Numbered from the stretch's first letter, positions 36,644-46,295 are shown. The stretch is 64,000 nucleotides of DNA from Pseudomonas bijieensis (GCF_013347965.1 NZ_CP048810.1:6261501-6325500); one strand, 5' to 3'. Notes: generated by a model from the letters alone, not told the origin. Translations and numbers: made by a program.

Positions 36644-36765
36644 GGCGCGACTCGGTCCAGCGGCTGACCACACAAATCCCGCTCTCACTGGAGCCCGCCC
36701 GCCATCGCCTGTTACCATTCGCCCCCTGTTTCATCTTCGCTTTTATATTCTTTCCGAGACATGCC

Positions 36766-38247
36766 ATGACCACCGTCCGCACCCGCATCGCGCCTTCGCC
36801 CACTGGCGATCCCCATGTCGGCACCGCCTACATCGCTTTGTTCAACTATTGCTTTGCCAAGCAGCATGGCGGCGAGTTCATCCTGCGGATCGAGGACACC
36901 GACCAGTTGCGTTCGACCCGCGAGTCCGAACAGCAGATCTTCGACGCCCTGCGCTGGCTGGGCATCGACTGGAGCGAAGGCCCGGACGTTGGCGGCCCGC
37001 ACGGTCCGTACCGCCAGAGCGAACGGGGTGATATCTACAAGCAGTATTGCCAGCAGTTGGTGGACATGGGGCACGCGTTCCCGTGCTTCTGCACTGCCGA
37101 AGAGCTGGACCAGATGCGCGCCGAGCAAATGGCCCGGGGTGAAACCCCGCGCTACGACGGCCGGGCGCTGCTGCTTTCCAAGGAAGAAGTCGCCCGTCGC
37201 CTGGCGGCCGGTGAGCCCCATGTGATCCGCATGAAGGTGCCGAGCGAAGGTGTCTGCGTGGTGCCGGACATGCTGCGGGGCGATGTCGAGATCCCGTGGG
37301 ATCGCATGGACATGCAAGTGCTGATGAAGACCGACGGCTTGCCGACGTACTTCCTGGCGAACGTGGTCGACGATCACCTGATGGGCATCACCCACGTCCT
37401 GCGCGGCGAAGAATGGCTGCCGTCGGCGCCGAAACTGATCCTGCTCTACGAATACTTCGGCTGGGAGCAGCCGCAACTGTGCTACATGCCGCTGCTGCGT
37501 AACCCGGACAAGAGCAAGTTGTCCAAGCGCAAGAACCCGACTTCGGTGACGTTCTACGAGCGCATGGGCTTCATGCCCGAGGCGATGCTCAACTACCTGG
37601 GGCGCATGGGTTGGTCGATGCCGGACGAGCGCGAGAAGTTCTCGTTGCAGGAAATGGTCGAGCATTTCGATCTGTCGCGCGTGTCCCTGGGCGGGCCGAT
37701 CTTCGATATCGAGAAGCTGTCGTGGCTCAACGGCCAGTGGTTGCGGGACCTGCCGGTAGAAGAGTTCGCCGCGCGTGTGCAGAAGTGGGCGTTGAACCCT
37801 GAGTACATGATGAAAATCGCGCCCCATGTGCAGGGCAGGGTAGAGACGTTCAGCCAGATCGCCCCGCTGGCCGGCTTCTTCTTTGCCGGTGGCGTGACGC
37901 CGGATGCGAAGTTGTTCGAATCCAAGAAGCTGTCGGGTGATCAGGTGCGCCAGTTGATGCAGTTGATCCTTTGGAAATTGGAAAGCCTGCGTCAGTGGGA
38001 GAAGGACAGCATCACCGCGACCATCCAGGCCGTGGTCGAGTCGTTGGAGTTGAAATTACGCGATGCCATGCCGCTGATGTTCGCCGCCATTACCGGTCAG
38101 GCCAGCTCGGTGTCGGTGCTCGATGCGATGGAAATCCTCGGACCTGACCTGACCCGTTTCCGCTTGCGCCAGGCTATCGATCTGCTCGGTGGCGTGTCGA
38201 AGAAGGAAAACAAGGAGTGGGAAAAACTGCTGGGCGCGATCGCGTAA
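36766..38247 (+). CDS. gltX: Glutamyl-tRNA synthetase
   Basis: 493-residue class I aminoacyl-tRNA synthetase that charges tRNA-Glu. The HIGH-type motif is [20 protein letters not shown], followed by [12 protein letters not shown]; the KMSKS-type motif is [18 protein letters not shown] near 247. The C-terminal anticodon-binding domain has [21 protein letters not shown] 36766. A terminator follows it, and two of its substrate tRNA-Glu genes lie immediately downstream. Confidence 0.97.
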   Translation: MTTVRTRIAPSPTGDPHVGTAYIALFNYCFAKQHGGEFILRIEDTDQLRSTRESEQQIFDALRWLGIDWSEGPDVGGPHGPYRQSERGDIYKQYCQQLVDMGHAFPCFCTAEELDQMRAEQMARGETPRYDGRALLLSKEEVARRLAAGEPHVIRMKVPSEGVCVVPDMLRGDVEIPWDRMDMQVLMKTDGLPTYFLANVVDDHLMGITHVLRGEEWLPSAPKLILLYEYFGWEQPQLCYMPLLRNPDKSKLSKRKNPTSVTFYERMGFMPEAMLNYLGRMGWSMPDEREKFSLQEMVEHFDLSRVSLGGPIFDIEKLSWLNGQWLRDLPVEEFAARVQKWALNPEYMMKIAPHVQGRVETFSQIAPLAGFFFAGGVTPDAKLFESKKLSGDQVRQLMQLILWKLESLRQWEKDSITATIQAVVESLELKLRDAMPLMFAAITGQASSVSVLDAMEILGPDLTRFRLRQAIDLLGGVSKKENKEWEKLLGAIA

Positions 38248-38269
38248 GCGCTCGATGAGGCAGGACATA

Positions 38270-38289
38270 CCCCGGTTTTCCGGGGTTTG
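38270..38289 (+). terminator. Rho-independent terminator of gltX
   Basis: CCCCGG (38270-38275) pairs with CCGGGG (38280-38285) over a four-T loop and is followed by TTTGT, 23 bp after the gltX stop. Confidence 0.75.
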
Positions 38290-38343
38290 TCGGTAAGTGA
38301 TTGTTATCCCGGCAAAAAACTTTCAAATTTGTTGAAAATAAAT

Positions 38344-38372
38344 TTGACAGCCCTCCGATACGCCCTTAAGAT
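38344..38372 (+). promoter_or_regulatory. Sigma-70 promoter of the Ala/Glu tRNA cluster
   Basis: Perfect -35 TTGACA (38344-38349) and -10 TAAGAT (38367-38372) separated by 17 bp, with a G+C-rich discriminator TCGCCCCG after the -10. That form is typical of stringently controlled stable-RNA promoters. The first tRNA starts 22 bp downstream. Confidence 0.85.
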
Positions 38373-38393
38373 TCGCCCCGTCCTCAGCGATGA

Positions 38394-38469
<76 letters not shown>

Positions 38470-38548
38470 ATTTACACTTCAAGGCCTGGCCACACCGGTC
38501 TTGAAGCGATCAACACTCAGCGTTGATCAGTTGTATAGAAGGGTTTGC

Positions 38549-38624
38549 GTCCCCTTCGTCTAGTGGCCTAGGACACCGCCCTTTCACGGCGGTAACAGGG
38601 GTTCGAGTCCCCTAGGGGACGCCA
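38549..38624 (+). tRNA. tRNA-Glu (TTC), first copy
   Basis: 76 nt from GTCCCCTTCGTCTAGTGGCC to encoded CCA. Anticodon stem CCGCC/GGCGG encloses CTTTCAC, anticodon TTC. Identical to the copy at 38830. Confidence 0.97.
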
Positions 38625-38677
38625 GTTTTACAGAAGCGATGTTGCAAGATGTCGCTCCGCCGCGAGGCGAAAAATCC

Positions 38678-38753
<76 letters not shown>

Positions 38754-38829
38754 ATTTACAGGTTCAAGATCTGGCCACACCGGTCTTGAGTCGATCAGTT
38801 CTCAGCGCTGATCAAGCTAGAAGGTTTGT

Positions 38830-38905
38830 GTCCCCTTCGTCTAGTGGCCTAGGACACCGCCCTTTCACGGCGGTAACAGGGGTTCGAGTCCCCTAGGGGA
38901 CGCCA
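38830..38905 (+). tRNA. tRNA-Glu (TTC), second copy
   Basis: Identical to the tRNA at 38549 and the last of the cluster; terminator hairpins follow within 60 bp. Confidence 0.97.
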
Positions 38906-38911
38906 CGATTA

Positions 38912-38964
38912 CCCGCTCTGCGGGATTTTATAAGGGTCATTCAATTCTTGAATGGCCCTTTTGT
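38912..38964 (+). terminator. Double terminator hairpin after the tRNA cluster
   Basis: CCCGC-TCT-GCGGG followed by ATTTTAT (38912-38930), then a second hairpin in which AAGGGTCATTCAA (38932-38944) pairs with TTGAATGGCCCTT (38948-38960), followed by TTGTTTGT. Confidence 0.78.
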
Positions 38965-39050
38965 TTGTCTGGCGTTCGGCCAATTCCCTTATCCTTGAAA
39001 GCGACTTCTGACCAGCGGTCAAAATTTCTGCTTGCGGAAAATTATTATGG

Positions 39051-39075
39051 GAATAATATTTCAATCGTAATATTC
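39051..39075. promoter_or_regulatory. Possible operator of the TetR gene
   Basis: GAATA (39051-39055) and TATTC (39071-39075) form an inverted repeat in an A+T-rich patch just before the GGAGG ribosome site of the TetR gene. Autoregulation through such a site is common in the family; not proven here. Confidence 0.35.
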
Positions 39076-39085
39076 GGAGGCGACG

Positions 39086-39625
39086 ATGAGCGATAAGAAG
39101 GCACAAACCCGTGAACGCATTCTCAAGGCCGCCAGCGATGCGCTGATCCAGCGTGGGCCGGCTGAACCGAGCGTGGGCGAGGTGATGGGGGCGGCGGGGC
39201 TGACGGTGGGCGGTTTTTATGCTCATTTCGAAAGCAAGGATGCCTTGATGCTGGAGGCATTCAAGCAATTGCTCAATCGGCGCCGCGGCTTGATTGCCGA
39301 TATGGACGGCGAGCTGACAGGCGAAGAGCGGCGCGCATTGGTGGCGGCGTTCTATCTGTCACGAAAGCACCGTGACTCCACCGAGAATGCCTGCCCGATT
39401 CCTGCGTCGGTCGGCGAACTGGGCCGGCTGCCAGATGCGTTTCGTGAGGTGCTCAACGAGCATGTTGAATTGATGGTCGCGCAATTGGCGGCCAGCCCGG
39501 AGGACGCCGACAAGGCCCTGGCCGACATTGCCTTGATGGTGGGTGGCCTGGCCCTGGCAAGGGCCCTGGGCCCTGGAGAGTTATCCGATCGTTTGCTGCG
39601 CGCCGCCAAGTCGGCAGTGCAATGA
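39086..39625 (+). CDS. TetR/AcrR family transcriptional regulator
   Basis: 179 residues: N-terminal helix-turn-helix (TRERILKAASDALIQRG, SVGEVMGAAGLTVGGFYAHF, ESKDALMLEAF) and a C-terminal ligand-binding domain of the TetR_C family with TENACPIPASVGELGRL. ATG 39086 has GGAGG six bases upstream. The next gene, an alpha/beta hydrolase 28 bp downstream on the same strand, is the probable co-transcribed target, so the regulator may sense an ester or lipid-like effector. Confidence 0.9.
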   Translation: MSDKKAQTRERILKAASDALIQRGPAEPSVGEVMGAAGLTVGGFYAHFESKDALMLEAFKQLLNRRRGLIADMDGELTGEERRALVAAFYLSRKHRDSTENACPIPASVGELGRLPDAFREVLNEHVELMVAQLAASPEDADKALADIALMVGGLALARALGPGELSDRLLRAAKSAVQ

Positions 39626-39653
39626 GCTGAGGCGCAAGCCCTGGAGATGAGCG

Positions 39654-40487
39654 ATGAACAGGTTGAGCTGGATTCGTAGTGTCAATGGCACGCTTGGCTG
39701 GGTGGCTCCGCGCCTGGTGGCCAAGCAGATGCGTCTGCTGTTCATGCGCCCTCGAGACCTGCCGCCGCGGGATTGGGAGTTACCATTGCTGGCCTCGTCC
39801 GAGCGTATCACCTTGCGCTTCGGTCTTTCGGCGTTGCGCTGGGGCAAAGGCCCGGTAGTCTTGCTGATGCACGGCTGGGAAGGGCGGCCGACTCAATTCG
39901 GGGCGCTGATCACGGCCCTGGTGGACGCCGGTTACATGGTGGTGGCCCTGGACGGTCCGGCCCATGGTCGTTCGCCGGGCCGCGAGGCGAATGTCCTGTT
40001 GTTCGCCAGGGCCATGCTTGAGGCCGCCGCTGAGCTGCCACCGTTGCAGGCCGTGATCGGGCATTCCATGGGTGGAGCCAGTGCCATGCTCGCGGTTCAG
40101 TTGGGGTTGCGGACCGAGACCTTGGTCAGCATCGCTGCGCCTGCGCGCATTCTTGGTGTGTTACGCGGATTCGCGCGGATGATGGGGCTGCCGCCCAAGG
40201 CCCGTTCAGCTTTCATTCGTCTGGTGGAAAGCGATGTGGGCATGCGGGCCGAGAAAATGGACGTCGCCCATTACCAACTGGACGTGCCCGGGTTGATCGT
40301 CCATGCCGACGACGACACTTTCGTCTCGGTCAAGGAATCGCAATTGATCCATGAAGCCTGGTTCGACAGTCGTTTGCTGCGACTGCCACAGGGTGGGCAT
40401 CAGCGGGTGTTGGCCGATTCGCGGGTCGTTGATGGTGTGTTATCGCTGTTGGCCGGGCGCAGCCTGCAAGCGCGGCAATCGGCTTGA
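39654..40487 (+). CDS. Alpha/beta hydrolase, probably co-transcribed with the TetR gene
   Basis: 277 residues with a serine-hydrolase alpha/beta fold: VVLLMHGWEGRPTQFGALI (oxyanion region), VIGHSMGGASAML (nucleophile Ser about 145), acid in PGLIVHADDDTFV near 221 and His in LPQGGHQRVLADS near 250. No signal peptide. It resembles esterases and thioesterases rather than a known pathway enzyme. ATG 39654 follows GGAGATGAG. It lies 28 bp after the TetR gene. Confidence 0.85.
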   Translation: MNRLSWIRSVNGTLGWVAPRLVAKQMRLLFMRPRDLPPRDWELPLLASSERITLRFGLSALRWGKGPVVLLMHGWEGRPTQFGALITALVDAGYMVVALDGPAHGRSPGREANVLLFARAMLEAAAELPPLQAVIGHSMGGASAMLAVQLGLRTETLVSIAAPARILGVLRGFARMMGLPPKARSAFIRLVESDVGMRAEKMDVAHYQLDVPGLIVHADDDTFVSVKESQLIHEAWFDSRLLRLPQGGHQRVLADSRVVDGVLSLLAGRSLQARQSA

Positions 40488-40490
40488 TCT

Positions 40491-40517
40491 GTGGGAGCAA
40501 GGCTTGCCCGCGATGGC
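40491..40517. repeat. Single REP, GTGGGAGCAAGG family
   Basis: One unpaired copy of GTGGGAGCAAGGCTTGCCCG directly after the hydrolase stop. Confidence 0.85.
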
Positions 40518-40571
40518 GGTCAAGCTCGGATCCGTTACACTGCCCCAACCAAATTCGACCGGGAGAGGGGC

Positions 40572-41021
40572 ATGGGCTGGGATCGGGCAACGCCGTTTAT
40601 CATTGATCTTCAAGTAAATGCCGAAGATATCGACGGGCTGGGCCATGCCAACAACGCGGTGTACGTCACCTGGCTCGAGCGTTGTGCCTGGCGCCATTCC
40701 CAGCGCCTGGGCCTGGATCTGGTGGAGTACCGGCGCCTGGACCGAGCCATGGCGGTGGTGCGGCATGAAATCGATTACCTGGCGGCGGCTTATGAAGGCG
40801 ACGAGCTTCAATTGGCGACCTGGATCGTCGACTGGGACCAGCGCCTGAAAATGACCCGGCATTTCCAGCTGGTCCGCCCCAGCGACAACACTACCTTACT
40901 GCGGGCCCAGACCACATTTGTCTGCATTGAACTGTCCACCGGTCGGCCAAAGCGCATGCCGCAGGAATTCATCGAGGGTTATGGCGTGGCGTTGAATCCA
41001 TCTGGCATCTTCATAGACTGA
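40572..41021 (+). CDS. Acyl-CoA thioesterase, 4HBT/YbgC-like hotdog
   Basis: 149 residues of the 4-hydroxybenzoyl-CoA-thioesterase-type hotdog fold. The active-site block AEDIDGLGHANNAVYVTWLER matches the D-x-x-G-H-x-N-N-x-x-Y pattern, with catalytic Asp about 18. VVRHEIDYLAAAYEGDELQL is the second conserved region. It should hydrolyse acyl-CoA thioesters; which acyl group is unknown. ATG 40572 has a strong GGGAGAGGGG site. Longer in-frame starts run through the REP. Confidence 0.88.
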   Translation: MGWDRATPFIIDLQVNAEDIDGLGHANNAVYVTWLERCAWRHSQRLGLDLVEYRRLDRAMAVVRHEIDYLAAAYEGDELQLATWIVDWDQRLKMTRHFQLVRPSDNTTLLRAQTTFVCIELSTGRPKRMPQEFIEGYGVALNPSGIFID

Positions 41022-41027
41022 ACTGCT

Positions 41028-41189
41028 GCTATCGCGAGCAGGCTCGCTCCCACAGGGATTTGTGGCAGGCTCCAATTCTGTAAACACATTGGAACCATTG
41101 TGGGAGCGAGCCTGCTCGCGATGACGGCAGCACATCCAACATCAATGCAAGCTGACCCATCGCTATCGCGAGCAAGCTCGCTCCCACAG
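41028..41189. repeat. Three REP copies, GTGGGAGCGAG family
   Basis: Reverse (41028-41054), forward (41100-41125) and reverse (41162-41189) copies. The last two form a REPIN; the first is an extra tail-to-tail copy. Confidence 0.88.
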
Positions 41190-41267
41190 GGGATTTATGG
41201 TGAATGCCGGCTATGTGGGCAAAATCCGGTAAACTGCCGCACGTTTTTCGTTTGAGTGTGTGTTTCC

Positions 41268-42227
41268 ATGCAAATTGCCCTGGCACCCATGGAGGGGTTG
41301 GTCGACAACATCCTGCGGGATGTCCTGACCCATGTTGGCGGTATCGACTGGTGTGTCACCGAGTTCATCCGCGTCAACGACCGTCTGCTCACGCCGGCCT
41401 ATTTCCATAAGCTCGCCCCTGAACTGTTGACTGGCGCCCGAACTGCTGCCGGTGTACCGCTGCGAGTGCAGCTGCTTGGTTCCGATCCGGTGTGCCTGGC
41501 GGAAAACGCGGCGTTGGCCTGCGAGTTGGGCTCAGAGGTGATCGACCTGAACTTCGGCTGCCCGGCCAAGACCGTGAACAAATCCCGGGGTGGGGCGGTG
41601 TTGCTCAAAGAACCGGAATTGCTCAACGAAATCGTCGAACACGTGCGTCGTGCGGTGCCAGAACACATCCCGGTCACCGCCAAGATGCGCCTGGGTTTCG
41701 ATAGCCCGGATGGCGCGTTGGTCTGTGCCACGGCGTTGGCCGAAGGCGGCGCGGCGCACATTGTGGTGCATGCGCGGACCAAGGTGGACGGCTATAAGCC
41801 TCCCGCCCACTGGGAGTGGATCCCCAGGGTGCAGGAAGTGGTCAAGGTGCCTGTGTTTGCCAATGGCGATATCTGGAGCGTGGAAGATTGGCGTCGATGC
41901 CGTGAAATCAGCGGCGTCGAAGACATCATGCTCGGTCGCGGCCTCGTTTCTCGCCCTGATCTGGCCCGGCAGATCGCCGCGGCCCGGGCTGGTGAGGAAG
42001 TGATCGAGATGTCCTGGGCCGATTTGCAGCCGATGCTCCAGGACTTCTGGGTGCAAGTGGTCGAGCAACTGACACCCCGCCAGGCCCCGGGCAGATTGAA
42101 ACAGTGGCTGGCCATGCTGACGCGCAATTATCCCGAAGCGGTGGCTCTGTTCAGCGCTCTGCGGCGGGAAACCGACCTGGACGCGGTGGGGCATCTGCTG
42201 GGTGTGCAGCGCACCGAAGCGGCCTGA
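41268..42227 (+). CDS. dusC: tRNA-dihydrouridine(16) synthase
   Basis: 319-residue flavin enzyme that reduces uridine in the D loop of tRNAs; DusC acts at U16. FMN-barrel blocks: [46 protein letters not shown] with the catalytic Cys about 98, [28 protein letters not shown] and FANGDIWS. The short helical C-terminus ending in [15 protein letters not shown] fits DusC rather than DusA or DusB. ATG 41268 is preferred over GTG 41256; the ribosome site is weak. Confidence 0.9.
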   Translation: MQIALAPMEGLVDNILRDVLTHVGGIDWCVTEFIRVNDRLLTPAYFHKLAPELLTGARTAAGVPLRVQLLGSDPVCLAENAALACELGSEVIDLNFGCPAKTVNKSRGGAVLLKEPELLNEIVEHVRRAVPEHIPVTAKMRLGFDSPDGALVCATALAEGGAAHIVVHARTKVDGYKPPAHWEWIPRVQEVVKVPVFANGDIWSVEDWRRCREISGVEDIMLGRGLVSRPDLARQIAAARAGEEVIEMSWADLQPMLQDFWVQVVEQLTPRQAPGRLKQWLAMLTRNYPEAVALFSALRRETDLDAVGHLLGVQRTEAA

Positions 42228-42246
42228 AAAAATTTCAAAAAAAGCT

Positions 42247-42275
42247 CTTGAAAAGTTTTTGGCGAACCCTAGATA
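42247..42275 (+). promoter_or_regulatory. Probable heat-shock (sigma-32) promoter of ibpA
   Basis: CTTGAAA (42247-42253) matches the sigma-32 -35 exactly. CCCTAGATA (42267-42275), 13 bp later, is a near match to the -10 consensus CCCCATNTA. The ibpA start lies 72 bp further on. Confidence 0.7.
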
Positions 42276-42283
42276 AGGGTTAC

Positions 42284-42338
42284 GCGATGCCGAATTCGGG
42301 TCGCGGAGACAAAAAAACTTGCTGAATTTTTCAGGAGA
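42284..42338 (+). promoter_or_regulatory. Short ROSE-like RNA thermometer in the ibpA leader
   Basis: First hairpin: GCGA (42284-42287) with TCGC (42301-42304) and CCG with CGG inside. Second hairpin: CTGAA (42322-42326) pairs with TTCAG (42330-42334), continuing through a G-G mismatch (42321/42335) to TT pairing with AG, so the TTGCT motif (42319-42323) covers the AGGAG ribosome site (42333-42337). A mismatched G in an anti-Shine-Dalgarno UUGCU is the hallmark of ROSE elements, which melt on heating and release translation. Confidence 0.75.
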
Positions 42339-42346
42339 TTTGAATC

Positions 42347-42799
42347 ATGAGTACTGCATTTTCGCTGGCCCCGCTGTTCCGTTCCTCGGTGGGTTTCGAT
42401 CGTTTCAACGATCTGTTCGAAACCGCTCTGCGCAACGAACCGGGCAGCAGCTATCCACCCTACAATGTGGAAAAACATGGCGATGACGAATACCGCATCG
42501 TGGTCGCCGCCGCCGGGTTCCAGGAAGAAGACCTGGACCTGCAAGTGGAAAAAGGTGTGCTGACCATCAGTGGCGGCAAGCGCGAAGCGAGCAACGACAG
42601 CGTGACTTACCTGCACCAAGGTATCGCCCAGCGTGCGTTCAAGCTGTCCTTCCGGTTGGCCGATCATATCGAGATCAAGTCCGCCGGCCTGAGCAACGGT
42701 CTGTTGAGCATCGACCTGTTGCGGGTGATTCCGGAAGAGGCGAAAGCCAAGCGCATCCCGATCAACGGGGCGCAGCAGCAACCCGCGTTGCAAAACTGA
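42347..42799 (+). CDS. ibpA: Small heat-shock protein Hsp20 (IbpA)
   Basis: 150-residue alpha-crystallin-type chaperone that binds unfolded proteins in the cytoplasm and hands them to DnaK/ClpB. The N-terminus STAFSLAPLFRSSVGFDRFN and the crystallin domain (PPYNVEKHGDDEYRIVVAAA through LSIDLLRVIPEE) are IbpA-like; GLSNGLLSIDL is the conserved end of the domain. Control is at two levels, a sigma-32-like promoter and a ROSE-like leader. A strong terminator follows. Confidence 0.94.
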   Translation: MSTAFSLAPLFRSSVGFDRFNDLFETALRNEPGSSYPPYNVEKHGDDEYRIVVAAAGFQEEDLDLQVEKGVLTISGGKREASNDSVTYLHQGIAQRAFKLSFRLADHIEIKSAGLSNGLLSIDLLRVIPEEAKAKRIPINGAQQQPALQN

Positions 42800-42814
42800 T
42801 GCATCGCAACTGAA

Positions 42815-42846
42815 GAAGGGCGCCAGATGGCGCCCTTCTTCATTTT
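42815..42846 (+). terminator. Rho-independent terminator of ibpA
   Basis: Perfect 10-bp stem GAAGGGCGCC (42815-42824) / GGCGCCCTTC (42829-42838), AGAT loop, then TTCATTTT. Confidence 0.9.
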
Positions 42847-42868
42847 GGAGAACGGTGGAAGATTAATT

Positions 42869-42991
42869 GTGGCGAGGGGATTTCATGTGGGAGCAAGGCT
42901 TGCCCGCGATAAAAGCGATGCGGTCCTTCAAATACCGAGTCAGGCTGCAGTCGCGAGCAAGCTTTGCTCCCACATAGAACCCCCTCGCCAC
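42869..42991. repeat. Composite REPIN: GTGGGAGCAAGG arms inside GTGGCGAGGGG ends
   Basis: GTGGCGAGGGG at both outer ends encloses inverted GTGGGAGCAAGG copies from 42887. The same composite is at 9237, with only the left outer part there. Confidence 0.85.
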
Positions 42992-43016
42992 AAGCGCTCC
43001 CCGTAGCGCCTCCATG

Positions 43017-46000
43017 TCACTGCAACAACCGCTCAAATGCCTCCAGCGGCAACGGCCGGCTGTGCAGGTAGCCTTGGTACAGATGGCAACCCAACCCCTG
43101 CAGGAATTGCAATTGCTCCAGGGTCTCCACGCCTTCGGCAATCATCACCAGGTTGAGGCTGCGGGCCATGGCGACGATGGCGCGGATGATCTCCGCGTCG
43201 TTGGGGTCGCTGGTGGCGTCGCGCACGAATGACTGATCGATCTTCAGCGTATCCACTGGCAGGCGCTTGAGGTAGGTCAGCGACGAATAGCCGGTGCCAA
43301 AATCGTCCATGGCAAAGCTCACCCCGAGTTTCTTGAGCCGGCGCATCTTGGCGATGGTGTCATCCAGGTTCTGGATCACGATGCCTTCGGTGATTTCCAG
43401 CTTCAGCAAGGAGCAGGGCAGGCCGTGGGTGGCCAGGCTGCTTTCGATGCGTTCGACGAAGTCGCTTTGGCGGAATTGCCGCGGGCTGATGTTTACACAC
43501 AGGCTGAATTGCTCCGGATCGATCTTGCCCTTGGCGATCAGTTGCTTGAAGCCATCGCAGGCTTCGTCGAGGATCCAGGTCCCGACTTCCAGGATCAGGC
43601 CACTGTCTTCCAGCACCTTGATGAATTCGTTCGGCGATTGGGCGCCCAGATCCGGGTGATGCCAGCGCACCAGGGCTTCGGCACCGACAATGCGGTTGTC
43701 CCGGGCATCGACCTGGGGCTGGAAATGCACGCTGAACTCGCCACGGGCCAGGGCCTGGCGCAGGTCGGTCTCCATGCGCAGCCGTTCGCTGGCGGCTTTT
43801 TGCATGGTGGTGTGAAACATCTGCGAGGTGTTGCGCCCCGAATCCTTGGCGCGATACAACGCAATGTCGGCGCGCTTGAGCAAATCGGTGGGCGTGGAGC
43901 CGTGGTCGGGAATCAGCGCTATACCGATGCTCGGCGTGACCTGCAGTCGCTGGCCATCGAGAAACATCGGCTCCGAAAGCAGTTCGCGCAGGGTGTCGGC
44001 CAGGGTTTGCACTTGCTTGCTGACTTCGTTGCGCGAGCCTTCCAGGCCGCTGAGCAGCACCACGAATTCGTCGCCGCCCAGTCGCGCGACGGTGTCTTCC
44101 AGGCGCACGCTGGCCTCCAGGCGCGCGGTGATGATTTTCAGCACGGTGTCGCCCACCGGGTGACCGAGGGAATCGTTGATGTGCTTGAAGTGGTCCAGAT
44201 CGAGAAACAGCAGGGCGCCACGCAAATTATGGCGCTTGAGCAGGGCGATCTGCTGGCTCAGCCGGTCCATCAGCAAGGCCCGGTTGGGCAGGTTGGTCAG
44301 TGGGTCGTGATAGGCCAGGTGGCGGATCTGGGCTTCGGCATTGCGTAGCAGGCTCACGTCCCGGGCGGTCAGCAGCAGACACGCCGTTTCATTGAGCGTG
44401 ATGGGCTCGACCGAGACCTCCACCGTGAGGATTTCCCCCCGTTTATTGCGCCCGAGCATTTCCTGGTGAACGACGCGGCCCTTGAGTTGCAATTCGGCCA
44501 GCAGGGCGGCGCGTTGTTTTTCTTCGGCCCAGATCCCCACTTCGTAGACCGTGCGCCCGATCACCTCGTCGGCGCGGTAGCCGGTCAACCGACAGAAGCC
44601 GTCGTTGACCTCCAGGTAGCGACCGCTCTTGTGCTCGGTGATGGTGATGGCGTCGGGGCTGGAATGAAACGCCTTGGCGAATTTCTCTTCGCTGGCCTTG
44701 AGGGCAGCTTCGGAGCGTTGTTGCTGTGTGATGTCCCGCAAGGTCGTGACGATGCAGGGCTGGTTGCCGACGTTGATCTGCCGGCTGGAAATCACACAGG
44801 TCAGCGGCTGGCCGTTCTTATGATGAACGACGATGGCGACATTGTTCAGCGATTGTTCGCGGATCACCCGTTCGATGCGTTGCAGGCTACTGCCCGAGGC
44901 GTCCCAGAGGCCGATTTCGTCGGCGCCGAGGCCGATCACGTCGTTGGCGGTCCAGCCGAAGGTCTGGGTGAAGCTTGAGTTGATCTCGAGAAACCGGCCA
45001 CTGTCCTGGTGGGTGACGCAGATCGGGTCGGGGCTGACCTGGAACAGCGTGGCGAATTTTTCTTCCGAGGCGGCCAGGCTCTGTTCGCGCTCCACTTGGT
45101 CGGTGATGTCCAGCAAGGTGCCGGCCATGCGCAAAGGGCTGCCGTCGTCGTTGCGGTAGAGGCGGGCGCGGCTTTCCAGGTAGCGCGAGCTGCCGTCCGG
45201 CAGTTGCACCCGGTAGGTCAATTGGTAGTTGCCCGCCGGGCCTTCGCGCAGGCTGCGATAGGCGTTGCGCATGTTGTTGCGTTCTTCCGTGGGGACGCCC
45301 TCGAAAAACGCGTCGAACGATTCGTGGAAGGGCTTGGGTTCCAGGCCATGGAGCTGCGCGGCGCGGGCCGAGCCGTAGAGCATGCCGCTGGGAATGTGCC
45401 AGTCCCAGGTGCCCAGTTGCGCCGAGTCGAGGGCCAGGTCCAGGCGTTCCTGGCTGTCCTTGAGGGCCTGTTCGGCGAGTTTGCGCTCGGTGGTGTCGAG
45501 AAAGGTGCTCAACAGGTAGGGCTGGCCTTCGAGTTCGACTTTTTGCGCACTGAGAATGCCGTTATGAATCTGGCCGTTGCTGGCCCGGAACTCCACCTCC
45601 GTGCTCACCAGCTCGCCCTTGGCTTTGGTCGCTTCCACCAGTTTCGCCCGTTGGCTGGGGTCAACCCACAAGCCCAGCTCCAGGGTGGTGCGGCCGATTA
45701 CGTCATGCACCGGCCAGCCGAACAGGCTTTCGAAATACTGGTTGGCTTCGCTGATCAGCCCGTCCTCCTGGCGGGTCAGCAAGACCATGTTCGGGCACAG
45801 ATGAAAGAGCGTGGCGAAGCGTTTTTCCGAACTGCGCAGGGCTTGTTCGCGCTCGCGCTGATGGGTGATTTCGCGGATCACCCCGATCATGCGCGGACGG
45901 CCATGCTTGTCGGGCAGCACGCTGCCGCTGATCTCCAGCCAGTGCAGGCTGCCATCGGGCCAGACGATGCGGTGGTGCATCGCCTGTTCCAGCGGCGCCC

Positions 46001-46295
46001 CGGCCACTGCCGCGTGAAAGGCGCGCACGGCCCGGGCCCGGTCTTCGGGCAGCAACAGGTCCAGATAATCCACATCCGCCGGCAATGGCTGGCGCGGATC
46101 GAAGCCGAACAGCGCCTGGGTGCCGCGGGACCAACTGATCTGCCCGCTGTCGATGTCCCACGACCAGGCCCCCAGCCGAGCGCCGTTCAGGGCGGCCAGC
46201 AACTGCGGCGCGCTGTCCCAGCTTTGCTCGGACCGTTTCGGGTCTAGCGCCTGGATGCGTGGCAAGGGCGGGAGATGGTCAGCGGGTTTGGGCAT
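43017..46295 (-). CDS. Multi-PAS diguanylate cyclase / phosphodiesterase (GGDEF-EAL)
   Basis: About 1092 residues. No membrane helix, so probably cytoplasmic. Five PAS domains follow one another (roughly 30-145, 155-275, 280-405, 410-535 and 540-655), each ending in a D-I-T/D-T-T-E-R type linker. The GGDEF domain has an intact ARLGGDEFVVLLSG (Gly about 740) and the EAL domain an intact GAEALVRWHHP (Glu about 873), EITEG, DDFGTGYSSLTYLKRLPVD and EGVETLEQL, so both c-di-GMP synthesis and breakdown are possible on sequence. Start is uncertain: ATG 46295 is used; ATG 46325 and TTG 46334 are in frame, separated by a tandem repeat of ATGCCCAAACCCGCT. It follows the LysR gene by 70 bp and may share its transcript. 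Confidence 0.9.
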   Translation of the reverse strand: MPKPADHLPPLPRIQALDPKRSEQSWDSAPQLLAALNGARLGAWSWDIDSGQISWSRGTQALFGFDPRQPLPADVDYLDLLLPEDRARAVRAFHAAVAGAPLEQAMHHRIVWPDGSLHWLEISGSVLPDKHGRPRMIGVIREITHQREREQALRSSEKRFATLFHLCPNMVLLTRQEDGLISEANQYFESLFGWPVHDVIGRTTLELGLWVDPSQRAKLVEATKAKGELVSTEVEFRASNGQIHNGILSAQKVELEGQPYLLSTFLDTTERKLAEQALKDSQERLDLALDSAQLGTWDWHIPSGMLYGSARAAQLHGLEPKPFHESFDAFFEGVPTEERNNMRNAYRSLREGPAGNYQLTYRVQLPDGSSRYLESRARLYRNDDGSPLRMAGTLLDITDQVEREQSLAASEEKFATLFQVSPDPICVTHQDSGRFLEINSSFTQTFGWTANDVIGLGADEIGLWDASGSSLQRIERVIREQSLNNVAIVVHHKNGQPLTCVISSRQINVGNQPCIVTTLRDITQQQRSEAALKASEEKFAKAFHSSPDAITITEHKSGRYLEVNDGFCRLTGYRADEVIGRTVYEVGIWAEEKQRAALLAELQLKGRVVHQEMLGRNKRGEILTVEVSVEPITLNETACLLLTARDVSLLRNAEAQIRHLAYHDPLTNLPNRALLMDRLSQQIALLKRHNLRGALLFLDLDHFKHINDSLGHPVGDTVLKIITARLEASVRLEDTVARLGGDEFVVLLSGLEGSRNEVSKQVQTLADTLRELLSEPMFLDGQRLQVTPSIGIALIPDHGSTPTDLLKRADIALYRAKDSGRNTSQMFHTTMQKAASERLRMETDLRQALARGEFSVHFQPQVDARDNRIVGAEALVRWHHPDLGAQSPNEFIKVLEDSGLILEVGTWILDEACDGFKQLIAKGKIDPEQFSLCVNISPRQFRQSDFVERIESSLATHGLPCSLLKLEITEGIVIQNLDDTIAKMRRLKKLGVSFAMDDFGTGYSSLTYLKRLPVDTLKIDQSFVRDATSDPNDAEIIRAIVAMARSLNLVMIAEGVETLEQLQFLQGLGCHLYQGYLHSRPLPLEAFERLLQ

